From the NCBI RefSeq assembly GCF_001983935.1, contig NZ_CP017641.1, positions 5,365,001-5,429,000 of the forward strand: a stretch of DNA of 64,000 bases, read 5' to 3'. How positions within the stretch are numbered: the first letter of the stretch is position 1; every line of letters starts with the position of its first letter. The translations under genes and the position numbers were made by a program. Source of the stretch: Fuerstiella marisgermanici (GTDB lineage Bacteria; Planctomycetota; Planctomycetia; Planctomycetales; Planctomycetaceae). The notes under the pieces are model-generated. The model ran no database searches, was not told the DNA's origin, and saw only the letters and a program-made list of their open reading frames with translations. Below are positions 15,137 to 25,242 of the stretch, piece after piece.

Positions 15137-18031
15137 ATGATTCGTGCACGATCGGAATGGGTTATCCGCAAGCGAGATGGTCGCGTCGCTCCGTTTGACG
15201 ACGGGCTGATTGGTCGAGCCATCGCGAATGCTTTTCGAGCCGAACTGAATCTTGCCGACGGGCAGCCGCTCGACGAAAAGATGGATGGCGAAATTCGGGA
15301 GATTACAGAAGAAGTCTCCGACGCAATTGGTGAAGAAGCCGCCACCGCGGACGGAACTGACGTTGAACGTGTGCAGGACATGGTCGAAATCCTGCTGATG
15401 AAACGCGGGCACTACCGAGTTGCTCGCCGCTATATTGTTCACCGAGCTGAACACGCAAAGATTCGTAGCCTGCAGGCTGTAGATGGTGTCGAAGACGACG
15501 CGGAATCCAAGCCACGGATTCATGTGAAGCTGGAAGACGGCGTTTCCGTTCCGTTTGACACACAGCGAATTCGTCGACGCTTTGAAATGGCGTGCAAAGG
15601 ACTTGACGACTGCGAGCCGGAAAAGCTGCTCGAAGAAGTCATGAAGTCAGTCTTCGACGGCATTTCCATCGCGGAAATCTATCGCGCCATGATCCTGGCG
15701 GCTCGTTCCCGCATCGAAATCGATCCCGCCTACGATACGGTAGCTTCGCGGCTGCTGCGAATGGTGATCGCCAACGAAGCACTGGGAAGTGCTCCACTGG
15801 ATGCTGACGAACAGGACAAGCTGTACCGCAACCAGTTTGAACACTACATCATCGACGGCATCGTTGCCGATCGACTGACGTCCGATCTGCGCCAGTACGA
15901 CCTCACCAAACTGGCGAACGCTCTGCAGCCCGAACGCGACAGCTTGTTCAAGTACCCCGGCATTCAGGCGGTGTACGACCGCTATCTGCTGCACATCGAT
16001 GGTCGCCGGATCGAAATGCCGCAGTACTTCTGGATGCGAGTCTGCATGGGACTCGCCATCAATGAGGACAACAAAGAAGAACGGGCAATCGAGTTCTATA
16101 ACCTGTTGTCCAGCATGCGGTTTACGTCCGCTACGCCGACGCTGTTTAATTCAGCGACGAAGCATCCTCAGCTAAGTTCCTGCTACCTGTCTACGGTCAG
16201 CGACAATCTGGAACACATCTTCAAGTGTGTTTCGGACAACGCCAAGCTGAGCAAGTGGGCGGGCGGTCTGGGTAACGACTGGACTAACATCCGAGCGACC
16301 AATTCCTACATCAAGGGAACAAACGGCCGCAGTCAGGGTGTAATTCCGTTTCTGAAGGTTGTCAACGACACCGCTGTCGCCGTCAATCAGGGCGGAAAAC
16401 GCAAGGGAGCCGTGTGTTCGTACTTGGAAACGTGGCACCTGGACCTGGAAGAGTTTCTGGACCTGCGAAAGAACACCGGGGACGATCGCCGTCGTACGCA
16501 CGACATGCACACGGCGAACTGGATTCCCGACCTGTTCATGAAGCGAGTCCAGAACAACGAAGAATGGACTCTGTTCAGCCCTGACGAAGTGCCAGATTTG
16601 CACGACCTTGTCGGCAAGGCATTCGTTGAACGCTACGAGTACTACGAGCAGCTGGCCGACGAAGGCAAGATGGACATTTTTCGTCGCCTGCCTGCCGTCG
16701 AGCTGTGGCGTAAGATGCTGACTCGCGTCTTCGAAACCGGGCATCCGTGGATTACGTGGAAGGATCCTTCCAACATCCGCTCGCCTCAGGACCATTGCGG
16801 TGTTGTTCACAGCAGTAATCTGTGTACAGAAATTCTGCTGAATACGTCCGCCAGCGAAACGGCCGTCTGCAACCTGGGTTCCATCAATCTGTGGAAGCAT
16901 GTGGTTGACGGACAGCTTGACCTGAAGATGCTGGAAGACACCGTCCGCACCGCAATGCGAATGCTGGATAATGTCATCGACATCAACTACTACCCAACCG
17001 AAGAAGCGAAGAATTCGAATCAGAAACATCGCCCGGTGGGCCTTGGTCTGATGGGTTTCCAGGACGCTCTGGCCGCGATGAACATCAGCTACGCTTCTCC
17101 GGAAGCTGTTGAGTTTGCCGACCGCAGCATGGAAGCGATTTCGTACTTCGCCATTCTGGGTTCCAGCGATCTGGCGGCTGAACGAGGCACGTATTCATCG
17201 TACTCCGGTTCGAAATGGGATCGTGGCCTGCTGCCGATCGACACGATGGATCTGCTGGAAAGCGAACGAGGCGTTCCGATTGATGTCGACCGATCTGCTC
17301 AGCTTGATTGGGAACTGGTTCGCAAACGAATTGCCGAAAACGGCATGCGTAACAGCAACTGCATGGCGATCGCTCCCACGGCTACGATTTCCACCATCAT
17401 CGGTGTGTCTCAGTCGATCGAACCGATCTACAAGCATCTGTACGTGAAGAGCAACCTGTCTGGCGAATTTACGCATGTGAATACGTCGCTGGTGAACGAG
17501 CTAAAGTCACGTGGCTTGTGGGATCAGGACATGCTGAACGATCTGAAGTACTTCGATGGTACGCTGACAGACATCCCACGCATTCCGGCCGACGTGAAGG
17601 CTCGCTTCCTGACGTCATTCGAAGTCGATCCAAAGTGGATCATCGAATGTGCAGCTCGACGCCAGAAGTGGATCGACATGGGTCAGTCGTTGAACCTGTA
17701 CATGTGCGAACCAAGTGGCCGCAAGCTGCACGACATGTACATGCTGGCATGGCAGAAGGGCCTGAAGACGACCTACTACCTGCGTACGCTGGCCGCGACT
17801 CAGATCGAAAAGTCGACTGTCGACGTCAACCGCTATGGTGTTCAGCCACGCTGGATGAAGAACAAGAGTGCTTCCGGCGATGTGGCAATGAACCGCGACA
17901 GTGCGGAAACGCAAATGAGAACCGACGCTCCGGAATCACCGGTTGGCTCGCCTCATCCCGTGCCGGCTACAGACATGACGAACGTGCAAGCGTGTAGTCT
18001 GGACGACCCGGACTGCGAAGCCTGCCAATAG
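15137..18031 (+). CDS. nrdA: Ribonucleoside-diphosphate reductase, large subunit (class I) with two ATP-cones
   Basis: 964 residues. Reduces ribonucleotides to deoxyribonucleotides with NrdB. Two N-terminal ATP-cone domains (about residues 7-95 and 120-210) give dATP/ATP overall-activity control. Catalytic set seen: SSCYLS (redox Cys), SNLCTEI (Cys and Glu of the active site), VCNLGS (second redox Cys), the TTYYLRT tyrosine pair of the radical path and a C-terminal [11 protein letters not shown] cysteine tail for re-reduction. The ATG at 15137 is chosen because AGGAG lies at 15123-15127, 9 nt upstream; the frame is open to a GTG at 15038. Preceded by an NrdR-controlled promoter and long leader; nrdB follows after 329 bp. 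Confidence 0.95.
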   Translation: MIRARSEWVIRKRDGRVAPFDDGLIGRAIANAFRAELNLADGQPLDEKMDGEIREITEEVSDAIGEEAATADGTDVERVQDMVEILLMKRGHYRVARRYIVHRAEHAKIRSLQAVDGVEDDAESKPRIHVKLEDGVSVPFDTQRIRRRFEMACKGLDDCEPEKLLEEVMKSVFDGISIAEIYRAMILAARSRIEIDPAYDTVASRLLRMVIANEALGSAPLDADEQDKLYRNQFEHYIIDGIVADRLTSDLRQYDLTKLANALQPERDSLFKYPGIQAVYDRYLLHIDGRRIEMPQYFWMRVCMGLAINEDNKEERAIEFYNLLSSMRFTSATPTLFNSATKHPQLSSCYLSTVSDNLEHIFKCVSDNAKLSKWAGGLGNDWTNIRATNSYIKGTNGRSQGVIPFLKVVNDTAVAVNQGGKRKGAVCSYLETWHLDLEEFLDLRKNTGDDRRRTHDMHTANWIPDLFMKRVQNNEEWTLFSPDEVPDLHDLVGKAFVERYEYYEQLADEGKMDIFRRLPAVELWRKMLTRVFETGHPWITWKDPSNIRSPQDHCGVVHSSNLCTEILLNTSASETAVCNLGSINLWKHVVDGQLDLKMLEDTVRTAMRMLDNVIDINYYPTEEAKNSNQKHRPVGLGLMGFQDALAAMNISYASPEAVEFADRSMEAISYFAILGSSDLAAERGTYSSYSGSKWDRGLLPIDTMDLLESERGVPIDVDRSAQLDWELVRKRIAENGMRNSNCMAIAPTATISTIIGVSQSIEPIYKHLYVKSNLSGEFTHVNTSLVNELKSRGLWDQDMLNDLKYFDGTLTDIPRIPADVKARFLTSFEVDPKWIIECAARRQKWIDMGQSLNLYMCEPSGRKLHDMYMLAWQKGLKTTYYLRTLAATQIEKSTVDVNRYGVQPRWMKNKSASGDVAMNRDSAETQMRTDAPESPVGSPHPVPATDMTNVQACSLDDPDCEACQ

Positions 18032-18360
18032 CATAAGCCAAGGGACGTAAGTCCTTCGATTTCTTATTAGCCAACGACTGCGATTGTCTCCTCTCCCCAT
18101 AAAAGGGGGGAGGGGCCGTCGCCAGGCTTTGGTGAAACGAAAGAGCTTGTGCGCTGGAACTTAGCTGGCCGCGTTCACGACCATTTGCTGCCATCAAAAC
18201 GGTTTCTGATCGCTGAATCGACATAGCTTGCCTGAACGGCAAGTTGGGCGACCCGGTCAAATTTGAGATCAAAGAATTCGACTTTGGGCCATGAACTTTG
18301 GCCCCTCATGACTAAACTCTCAGCAACGCATACACCCCATAACCACAAGGACGCAAGTTT
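18032..18360. other. nrdA-nrdB intergenic region
   Basis: 329 bp without a gene. It holds small hairpins, for example CTTGCC/GGCAAG at 18227-18243, and a purine-rich GGGGGGAGGGG tract near 18105-18115. None has a T-run, so readthrough from nrdA into nrdB is possible. Confidence 0.4.
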
Positions 18361-19440
18361 ATGTCAACCACCACTGCAACCAATGACATTCCCACCACCG
18401 AAGAAGAACTCCTTGTCGGAGCGGACGGTCGCTTCAAAGCCACTGAAAAGCGTCTGATCAATTGTGCTCAGGTCGACGTCAACCAGTTGATGCCCATCAA
18501 ATACAACTGGGCGTGGGAACACTACCTGAACGGCTGTGCTAATCACTGGATGCCCACCGAAGTTCCGATGAACCGCGACGTGGAAATCTGGCGTTCGAGC
18601 AAGCTGACGGATGATGAACGCCGCGTCATCATGAGAAATCTTGGCTTCTTTTCGACGGCCGAATCTTTGGTTGGCAACAACCTGGTGCTGGCAATCTTCA
18701 AGCACGTAACGAATGCCGAATGCCGTCAGTATCTGCTGCGTCAGGCGTTTGAAGAAGCCGTCCACAGCCACACGTTTCTATACATCGTGGAAAGCCTGGG
18801 CCTGAATGAAGGCGAAATCTTCAACATGTATCGTGAGATCCCCACGATCGCGAAGAAGGACGCTTTCGAAATGGAACTGACGGCGGAAGTTCTCGACCCG
18901 GACTTCACAACCGACACGTTCGAAGGCCAGCAGGCATTTCTGAAGAACCTGATCGGTTACTACGTAATCATGGAAGGCATTTTCTTCTACAGCGGTTTCG
19001 TCATGCTGTTGTCTTTCCACCGCCGCAACATGATGCCTGGTATCGGCGAACAGGTTCAATACATCCTGCGAGACGAAACCATTCACCTGAACTTCGGCAT
19101 CGACCTGATCAATGGCATCAAGGCCGAGAATCCCGATCTGTGGACTCCGGAATTCCAGGAAGCCATGATCACTCGCATTAAGGCGGCCGTAGAACTGGAA
19201 GTCGAATATGCTGAATCCTGCCTGCCACGCGGTGTACTCGGCCTAAACGCAGACCTGTTCCGCGACTACGTACAGCACGTTGCTGACCGACGCCTGGAAC
19301 GCATCGGCCTGCCGGTTCAGTACGGTTCACCGAACCCGTTCGCATGGATGAGCGAAACCATTGACCTGGGCAAAGAAAAGAACTTCTTTGAAACTCGAGT
19401 CACCGAATACCAGACCGGTGGCTCGCTGAGCTGGGACTAG
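18361..19440 (+). CDS. nrdB: Ribonucleoside-diphosphate reductase small subunit, subclass Ic-like
   Basis: 359 residues, R2 ferritin-like fold. Metal ligands seen: Glu101 in [12 protein letters not shown], Glu132 and His135 in [10 protein letters not shown], a Glu in the [10 protein letters not shown] helix and the DETIHLNFG helix. In E. coli R2 the pattern E-xx-H-xxx-Tyr carries the radical Tyr122; here that position is Phe139. The first ligand is Glu, not Asp. Both features are those of Chlamydia trachomatis R2, which uses a Mn/Fe cofactor instead of a tyrosyl radical. AAGG about 10 nt before the ATG serves as ribosome site. A strong terminator follows. Confidence 0.95.
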   Translation: MSTTTATNDIPTTEEELLVGADGRFKATEKRLINCAQVDVNQLMPIKYNWAWEHYLNGCANHWMPTEVPMNRDVEIWRSSKLTDDERRVIMRNLGFFSTAESLVGNNLVLAIFKHVTNAECRQYLLRQAFEEAVHSHTFLYIVESLGLNEGEIFNMYREIPTIAKKDAFEMELTAEVLDPDFTTDTFEGQQAFLKNLIGYYVIMEGIFFYSGFVMLLSFHRRNMMPGIGEQVQYILRDETIHLNFGIDLINGIKAENPDLWTPEFQEAMITRIKAAVELEVEYAESCLPRGVLGLNADLFRDYVQHVADRRLERIGLPVQYGSPNPFAWMSETIDLGKEKNFFETRVTEYQTGGSLSWD

Positions 19441-19469
19441 TTTTCACCGAAGACTACAAGCAACCAGAC

Positions 19470-19504
19470 GCCCGGCTTTTTCCGAAAGCCGGGCTTTTTT
19501 TTTT
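19470..19504 (+). terminator. Rho-independent terminator after nrdB
   Basis: Perfect 10-bp stem GCCCGGCTTT (19470-19479) with AAAGCCGGGC (19485-19494), a 5-nt loop and ten T residues (19495-19504). Confidence 0.93.
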
Positions 19505-19608
19505 GCGCACCACGATCGCTGTCGCCGGACGCTTCGACTTCCATCTGCAATATCGGCACAATAAGAATCCAGCCTTCCCCATTCTGTGTCCCCCACCGGA
19601 GACTATTG

Positions 19609-20931
19609 ATGTTGTCGCCTCGAGTATTCTCTGCCCTCTTGCTGCTCTCAACTTTCTGTAACCAGCTCCAAGCCAGTGAGACATGGCCGGAATGGCGTGG
19701 CCCTTCGGGGCAGGGGCATGCCGACGCCGCTAACCTGCCGGTGTCGTGGGGTGAAGATGAAAACGTCGCGTGGAAAACAGAGATCGTTGGCCGCGGCTGG
19801 TCGACTCCGGTGATCGCCGACGGCGTGGTGTGGGTGACCACGGCAACTCACGTGCCCGCTTCCAAAGAAGAAGCAAAGATTCGTCGCAAGACATCGACCA
19901 ATTCGATGCCGCTAACGATTTCGGATTCAGCCAGCTTTCGAGTCGTCTCACTGGACCTTGCGTCCGGAAAAATCCTGAGCGACACCGAGGTCTTCACGGA
20001 GATCGATCCGCAGATGATCCACGTCGACAACAGCTATGCGACGCCGACGCCGATTATTGAGGACGGTCGACTGTATTGTCACTACGGTCCGTACGGGATC
20101 GTGTGCGTAGATACGGCGACGCACAAAGTGCTGTGGGAAAACCGCACGTTGCGAGTCAAGCACGAAAACGGGCCGGGAAGTTCGCCGATTCTGTGGAACG
20201 ACGTATTGATCATTCACTGTGACGGCATCGATCAGCAATACATCGTGGCACTGAATAAACAAACGGGCAAAGAAGCGTGGAAGACGGCTCGCAGCGGAAA
20301 GATGCACGATGAGCCGCAAATGAAAAAGTCTTATGCCACCTCGCTGGTAGCGGATGTGAACGGCGCCCCGCAGGTGATTTCGCCAGCTGCTGACTGGGTG
20401 TATGCCTATGATCCAGATACGGGCAAAGAGCTATGGAAGCTGGATTATGGTCAGCTGGGGTTCTCGAACTCGGCTCGCCCGGTTGCCGGCCACGGCTTGG
20501 TTTACATTTGCACCGGCTATGCAAAATCGCATCTGCTTGCGATCAAGCCGCCTTCGGCGAAAGATGAGAATCCAGAAGTCGTATGGAAGTCCACGAAGCA
20601 AGTTCCGAACGTTTCGAGTCCGCTGTTGATCGGGGACGAATTGTACTTCGTGTCCGACAATGGAATCGCCACTTGTCTTGATGCGAAGACCGGCGAATCG
20701 CATTGGACCGCTCGCATCGGCAGCCGTTTTTGGGCATCGCCAATTTATGCCGACGGCCGCATTTACTTTTTCGACCGCAGTAGCACGACGACCGTAATCA
20801 CCCCCGGCCGCGAATTCAAAAAGCTCGCCACAAACAAGCTCACCGGCGAACAACTCTCCGGAGCAGCCCCCGTCGATGGCTCGCTGCTGATCCGCACCAG
20901 CGACGCGCTGTATTGCCTGAAAAACAAATGA
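19609..20931 (+). CDS. Secreted PQQ-binding-like beta-propeller repeat protein
   Basis: 440 residues from the ATG at 19609 (GGAG 7 nt upstream); a TTG one codon earlier is possible. Signal peptide MLSPRVFSALLLLSTFCNQLQAS. The mature part carries WPEWRGPSGQGHADAANLP, a start typical of planctomycete PQQ-repeat proteins, then propeller blades with repeats such as DTATHKVLWENRTL, NKQTGKEAWKTARSG, DPDTGKELWKLDYG and DAKTGESHWTARIGS. These PQQ-like blades are also found in BamB; cofactor binding is not implied. Likely periplasmic or extracellular. Stands alone after the nrdB terminator. Confidence 0.88.
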   Translation: MLSPRVFSALLLLSTFCNQLQASETWPEWRGPSGQGHADAANLPVSWGEDENVAWKTEIVGRGWSTPVIADGVVWVTTATHVPASKEEAKIRRKTSTNSMPLTISDSASFRVVSLDLASGKILSDTEVFTEIDPQMIHVDNSYATPTPIIEDGRLYCHYGPYGIVCVDTATHKVLWENRTLRVKHENGPGSSPILWNDVLIIHCDGIDQQYIVALNKQTGKEAWKTARSGKMHDEPQMKKSYATSLVADVNGAPQVISPAADWVYAYDPDTGKELWKLDYGQLGFSNSARPVAGHGLVYICTGYAKSHLLAIKPPSAKDENPEVVWKSTKQVPNVSSPLLIGDELYFVSDNGIATCLDAKTGESHWTARIGSRFWASPIYADGRIYFFDRSSTTTVITPGREFKKLATNKLTGEQLSGAAPVDGSLLIRTSDALYCLKNK

Positions 20932-21209
20932 GTCGACAGGCGAAACATCGTCCCTTCGACCTTCGGCAGTTTCTGCACCAGAATCGTTTTTCGGTGCAGA
21001 TTTCTGCTAGAGTGGCGGGCCGCGCGTCGAATTGGCAAACGGCGCTTCCGGAAAATGTTCGATATGACGGAGAGGGCACGATCAGAAGTCGGATGGAATT
21101 CTGTTTGGCCACTGCCGTTCCAGCCACTGATGGCCGCGAAGCATGGCGTTCGAATAAAGGCAACGCCGCCCCAAAGCCCGACCGTTCCTGACTCACCAGA
21201 ATCCGCCGT

Positions 21210-21695
21210 ATGTCTTCTCAAACAGATGAACTCCGAAGCCCTGGCGTGAATTTTCCACCTCCCATTCTGTTTGTAATCTCGGGTTATTGCGGTTCGGCCA
21301 TCGAAGCAAATGTTCCTGTACCGTTAAGTACGGTCGTCGTCGTCCCCGCACAAGTTCCTCTGGGCTGGAGTACCGTCGCTTTAGGAACCGCGTTACTCGG
21401 GTGGGCACTTGTGACATTCGTTTGGATGAAGACCGCGATCTATCCCAACCGCCCCGCGCGGCAATTGGTGGCTCAAGGACCGTATCGATTCAGTCGCAAC
21501 CCCATGTATGTGGCCCTCACGGTAATCACCGTGGGAGTCAGCCTGCTGGCCGACAACCTTTGGATGCTAACGCTGCTGCCGCTAGTGCTGATTGCATTGA
21601 CGAAGCTGGTGATCCAGCCGGAAGAACGATACCTCGCCGAAACATTTGGCGCGTCGTATCAAAGCTATCAGGCTCGCGTTCGTCGGTGGCTTTGA
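21210..21695 (+). CDS. Membrane methyltransferase of the isoprenylcysteine/phospholipid N-methyltransferase type
   Basis: 161 residues with about four hydrophobic segments. The signature of PEMT/ICMT-like enzymes is present: GPYRFSRNPMYVA (about residues 90-102) and a C-terminal EERYLAETFGASYQSYQARVRRW (about 138-160). Members methylate lipids or isoprenylated thiols at the membrane using S-adenosylmethionine, but bacterial members are mostly uncharacterised. Stand-alone gene; about 280 bp upstream hold no gene. Confidence 0.82.
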   Translation: MSSQTDELRSPGVNFPPPILFVISGYCGSAIEANVPVPLSTVVVVPAQVPLGWSTVALGTALLGWALVTFVWMKTAIYPNRPARQLVAQGPYRFSRNPMYVALTVITVGVSLLADNLWMLTLLPLVLIALTKLVIQPEERYLAETFGASYQSYQARVRRWL

Positions 21696-21843
21696 TCCCA
21701 CCCGGGGCGATCAAAATTCATCGCCAGGTCGCAGATCAAGGGCGGCAGCGAAGCAGGTCCGGCCGCGAGTCGCTTGCGACGGCCCTTCGGAGTCTTCACA
21801 ATCGGGGCCGTTCTAGCAGTTTACCTTTTGCCGTAAACGGTTC

Positions 21844-21916
21844 GGGCTCGTGGGAAACAGCCTTCATGTTCCGAAACACTTGCTCCGCGGCCACAAGTCA
21901 GCGAGTTTCGCTGTAA
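21844..21916 (+). repeat. Dispersed ~72-bp repeat, copy B
   Basis: GGGCTCGTGGGAAACAGCCTT leads to TCCGCGGCCACAAGTCAGCG and AGTTTCGCTGTAA. Matches copies A (4302-4373) and C (49992-50064). The hairpin CAGCGA-GTT-TCGCTG is perfect here. Confidence 0.65.
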
Positions 21917-21949
21917 AGTCGACAACGCCTGCGTTTTTCGCGGCACCGA

Positions 21950-22795
21950 TTGGGAGAAGCAGCGATTAAAGGTCCAATACTTCAGTACGAACTCCGCATT
22001 CGTCGGCTGTGGAAATGCCCCAAATGTGGACGAACCACGCAGACGCGCGGGCACGTCACGTCTCGGTGGTGCACCTGCGCCGACCCGAAACCGCTGATGC
22101 AGTTGGTCGACCCGCCGCCCGTTTCCCCCTTCGATGCAACTCCGTTCGCCACTTACACGACCGAGGAATACACAACCCCCACAGAAGCGGAGCTCGTCGA
22201 AGAATTGCCGCTGGAGTTGCTGCCGGAAGGTCAGGAACTGCCCGTCCCACCAGCGGAAAAGCCGCTGCGGCGAGGCACCGGCTATCTCCGAGCGGAAAGC
22301 GCGCCGGAAGGCCCAGCGCAAGACGACAAGTCACTTGAAGAAAGTGATTTTGGAGCAGGCCTGGACGACACAACACCGACCGAATCTCCGGCGGCACAAA
22401 CCGGCGCTGCAATTCCGAAGAGCACGAACGACGCCATAGCGGCGGCGAGCGACACGTCGGTTATTGATGCCAATCTGAAATCCGATTCACCGAGAGATGA
22501 ACCAAACAAACGTCGTCGCAAGCGTTCACGACGACGAGGAGCGAAGGGGCGTCCCGGCGCGCCGACGGAAAGTGATGCATCGCCTGCCGCACAGTCGGTC
22601 ACGTCGAATACGGCAGACGTAACAGCCAGCAACACAACTGAGGCATCCGCGTCCACATCGTCGTCGCCGGAATCCGACGCCAGCACTGACAAAGCCAAAC
22701 CAGCGGGGCAAGGCCGAAAACGCAGGGGGCGAAAGCGGCGTCGGCGCGGGAAGGGAACCGGCGGTTCGTCGGGCGACGCACAGGCTCCATCCTGA
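21950..22795 (+). CDS. Zinc-ribbon protein with arginine/lysine-rich C-terminal tail
   Basis: 281 residues. Residues ~12-45 read YELRIRRLWKCPKCGRT followed by SRWCTCADPKP, a four-Cys zinc-ribbon-like site. Then an acidic Glu/Pro region (~50-130), a low-complexity Ser/Thr/Ala stretch, and basic blocks NKRRRKRSRRRGAKG and RKRRGRKRRRRGKG. The tail looks suited to RNA or DNA binding. I know similar short zinc-ribbon proteins with a 'YELRIRRLWKCP' start from planctomycetes but no function. The TTG start lacks a ribosome site; GGAGAAG just after it hints at an unusual start near 21966, so the N-terminus is uncertain. Confidence 0.7.
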   Translation: MGEAAIKGPILQYELRIRRLWKCPKCGRTTQTRGHVTSRWCTCADPKPLMQLVDPPPVSPFDATPFATYTTEEYTTPTEAELVEELPLELLPEGQELPVPPAEKPLRRGTGYLRAESAPEGPAQDDKSLEESDFGAGLDDTTPTESPAAQTGAAIPKSTNDAIAAASDTSVIDANLKSDSPRDEPNKRRRKRSRRRGAKGRPGAPTESDASPAAQSVTSNTADVTASNTTEASASTSSSPESDASTDKAKPAGQGRKRRGRKRRRRGKGTGGSSGDAQAPS

Positions 22796-22910
22796 AGTCG
22801 ACCTGATTGGCAACGTTCACGATTTCGGTCCAGGCAACAACAAATTAAAAGGCGGTGCACCCGTCGCCGATTAACGCCGCGACCACCGGCCGCGCACTTC
22901 CGGAGAAAAC

Positions 22911-24383
22911 ATGGGTATTCGAATTCAAACGCCGGTCGTTCTGTTCCTCGCGGCATTGCAGTTTGCCTGCACCACGCAGCTTCAGGCAGCGCCGAAGTAC
23001 AACGTACTGTTCATTATTTCTGACGACCTGACTGCGACCGCGCTATCGTGCTACGGCAATAAGGTTTGCAGCACTCCAAATATAGACGCCATTGCTGCGC
23101 GAGGCACTCGGTTTACGCGAGCGTACTGCCAGGGAACGTACTGCGGACCATCACGAGCTTCGCTGTTGTCCGGCTACTATCCGCACGCAACCGGCGTGCT
23201 GGGCTATACGAGTCCGCGGCCGCAGATTGGTGATCGAGCGACGTGGCCACAGCATTTCAAGAACCACGACTACTACACGGCTCGCGTGAGCAAGATCTAT
23301 CACATGGGTGTGCCCGGAGGCGTGTTGATTGGCGGCGATGGTCGAGACCACAACAACTATAACGGAGCTGACGATGAGGCATCATGGACAGAACGCTTCA
23401 ACAGTCCCGGCCCGGAATGGAAGGCTCCTGGCGATGGCGAAACGCTGGAAGGCAACCCGAACGGTAAGAAGCCCGTCGTCGGCGGAAACACGTTTGTGGT
23501 GGTGGAAGCGGACGGCGACGACGAAACTCATTCTGACGGTATGACGGCTGCTAAAGCAGTCGAACTGATTGAACACCACAAAGACGAACCGTATTGGCTG
23601 GGCGTCGGATTTGTTCGACCGCACGTCCCGTTTGTGGCTCCTAAAACTTATTACCCGCCGTTCAAACCGTATGAAAAAATGGTACTGCCGGAAAAACGGC
23701 CGGGCGACTGGGATGACATTCCCAAGGCGGGAATCAACTACAAAACCAGCAAGAACATGAAGATGGATATTCGGCGCCAGAAGAAGGCCATGGGCGGTTA
23801 CTACGCGTCGGTGGCCTTCATGGACGCTCAGGTGGGCAAGGTTATGGCGGCTCTGGAGAAGTCTGGCGCGGCGGATCGCACGATCGTAATTTTCACCAGC
23901 GATCACGGATATCATCTTGGCGAACACGACTTCTGGGCGAAGGTCAGCCTGCGCGATGAGTCTGCGGCGGTGCCGCTGATTATGAGCGTGCCCGGCAAGA
24001 AGCCCGCCGTCTGTAACAGCCTTGTCGAATTACTGGACTTGTACCCAACGATCTCAAAACTGTGCGGCCTGCCGGTGCCGGATCGCATTCAGGGCAAAGA
24101 CATTTCACCAATGCTGGATTCGCCCGACCACACGGTACGAGACGCCGCGTTCAGCGTCGCCCCGTCTCGCAAGGGCTTCCTGCTGCGAGAAGATAAGTGG
24201 GCGTACATTCAGTACAAAGAAGACGCTTCGGGGGGAATTGAATTGTTCGACACAGAACAGGATCCGCAACAGTTCACAAACCTTGCTGAGCATCCCGAAC
24301 ACGCACAGGTGGTGCAGCGTTTTCGCAAAAAGATGACGGCCAAGCTGGCCTCCGTCCGCCAGAACGACCTTGCCACGCCGTAA
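22911..24383 (+). CDS. Secreted sulfatase, iduronate-2-sulfatase-like
   Basis: 490 residues with signal peptide (cleavage after LQA, about residue 26). Alkaline-phosphatase-fold sulfatase: metal Asp pair ISDDL (38-39), formylglycine motif CGPSRASLLSG with Cys78 as the residue to be oxidised, and FTSDHGYHLGEHDFWAK (about 325-341) with the second metal site. GFVRPHVPFVAPK and the SLVELLDLYPTI region match iduronate-2-sulfatase/choline-sulfatase-like families. Acts on sulfated polysaccharides outside the cytoplasm; needs a formylglycine-generating enzyme encoded elsewhere. No neighbouring polysaccharide genes. Confidence 0.9.
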   Translation: MGIRIQTPVVLFLAALQFACTTQLQAAPKYNVLFIISDDLTATALSCYGNKVCSTPNIDAIAARGTRFTRAYCQGTYCGPSRASLLSGYYPHATGVLGYTSPRPQIGDRATWPQHFKNHDYYTARVSKIYHMGVPGGVLIGGDGRDHNNYNGADDEASWTERFNSPGPEWKAPGDGETLEGNPNGKKPVVGGNTFVVVEADGDDETHSDGMTAAKAVELIEHHKDEPYWLGVGFVRPHVPFVAPKTYYPPFKPYEKMVLPEKRPGDWDDIPKAGINYKTSKNMKMDIRRQKKAMGGYYASVAFMDAQVGKVMAALEKSGAADRTIVIFTSDHGYHLGEHDFWAKVSLRDESAAVPLIMSVPGKKPAVCNSLVELLDLYPTISKLCGLPVPDRIQGKDISPMLDSPDHTVRDAAFSVAPSRKGFLLREDKWAYIQYKEDASGGIELFDTEQDPQQFTNLAEHPEHAQVVQRFRKKMTAKLASVRQNDLATP

Positions 24384-24443
24384 CTTAGTCAGCCGAAGCC
24401 AGCCCCTCTCCAGTTGACGTAATGTTCGCGGCCAACATGCGCA

Positions 24444-25088
24444 TCAGTCGACAGAGGCCGGTGGTCTGAGCACGAGTAGCTGAAATTCAGCCAGCGATGC
24501 TGGTGGCTGGATCGCACCGGCCTGATCGCGTTGTTCTACCTGCCAGCCGCCATCGCGAGCCATCGCGACAAAGGCGGCGGCGTTCTGACGCCCCGGGTCG
24601 CCCAGCCAGAATTCACCATCTCCGTTCAAGGCCGACCTCGCAAATTTGAGCAACGGCGCGTGGAGTGCTGTATCGTAGAGAAGGTCACTGGCTAACAGGA
24701 CGTCAAAGGTTTCATCCGGTGACTCCCGGATATCCACGGCACGCCCTTTTGCGGCAGCGAACCCGTTAGCAGCAGCGTTTTGGACGGCCAGCGATACCGC
24801 ATCCGGAACCACGTCACTGAATGTCAGGTCAAGTCCCGCCATTAACCCGGCGACCCCGACCAGCCCCGCTCCACAGCCCAACTCCAGGGCTTTTGTGCCT
24901 GCAGGCCAGTGGTGATTCAGAACACATTCGGCACAGGGCAGGGCAGCGTCCCACAGGATTCCCCAATACGGATCATGACTTCCTTCAGCTTCGGCCGCCG
25001 CATTCAGCAGTGACTCGGGATCGGCGGGCACGCTGAGGACAATCGAACGACCGGCGACGGCTATGTGTTGCGTCGTCAATGAGTTCAT
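24444..25088 (-). CDS. Class I SAM-dependent methyltransferase (METTL/ETFbeta-lysine-methyltransferase-like)
   Basis: 214 residues from the proposed ATG at 25088; a longer start at 25130 is possible but has a weaker ribosome site. Rossmann motif I is ALELGCGAGLVGVAG (about residues 63-77), preceded by the YWGILWDAA segment (about 38-46) typical of the METTL20/21/nicotinamide-N-methyltransferase-like group. ASDLLYD (about 126-132) corresponds to the post-motif region. The substrate, probably a protein lysine or small molecule, cannot be told. Convergent with the upstream sulfatase. Confidence 0.82.
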   Translation of the reverse strand: MNSLTTQHIAVAGRSIVLSVPADPESLLNAAAEAEGSHDPYWGILWDAALPCAECVLNHHWPAGTKALELGCGAGLVGVAGLMAGLDLTFSDVVPDAVSLAVQNAAANGFAAAKGRAVDIRESPDETFDVLLASDLLYDTALHAPLLKFARSALNGDGEFWLGDPGRQNAAAFVAMARDGGWQVEQRDQAGAIQPPASLAEFQLLVLRPPASVD

Positions 25089-25242
25089 GTTGATTCCGGT
25101 ATTGGTCTGTGCGCACAGCGAAGCATTCATGAAACATCCAGGCAGCTTCTTAGCAACACGATCAAGTTACCGTTTATCGCTGCCGTTTGACGGCTTCGAC
25201 GTCGGATAAAGCTCGAAATCACCAAGCTTCGATTCCTGTCGG

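Noticed and set aside
16172-17029. 285-codon minus-strand ORF inside nrdA
   Set aside because: Antisense to conserved reductase sequence; typical GC-codon shadow.
22282-22956. 224-codon minus-strand ORF over the zinc-ribbon gene
   Set aside because: Antisense shadow of the arginine-rich tail; the plus frame has the CPKCG ribbon and basic motifs.
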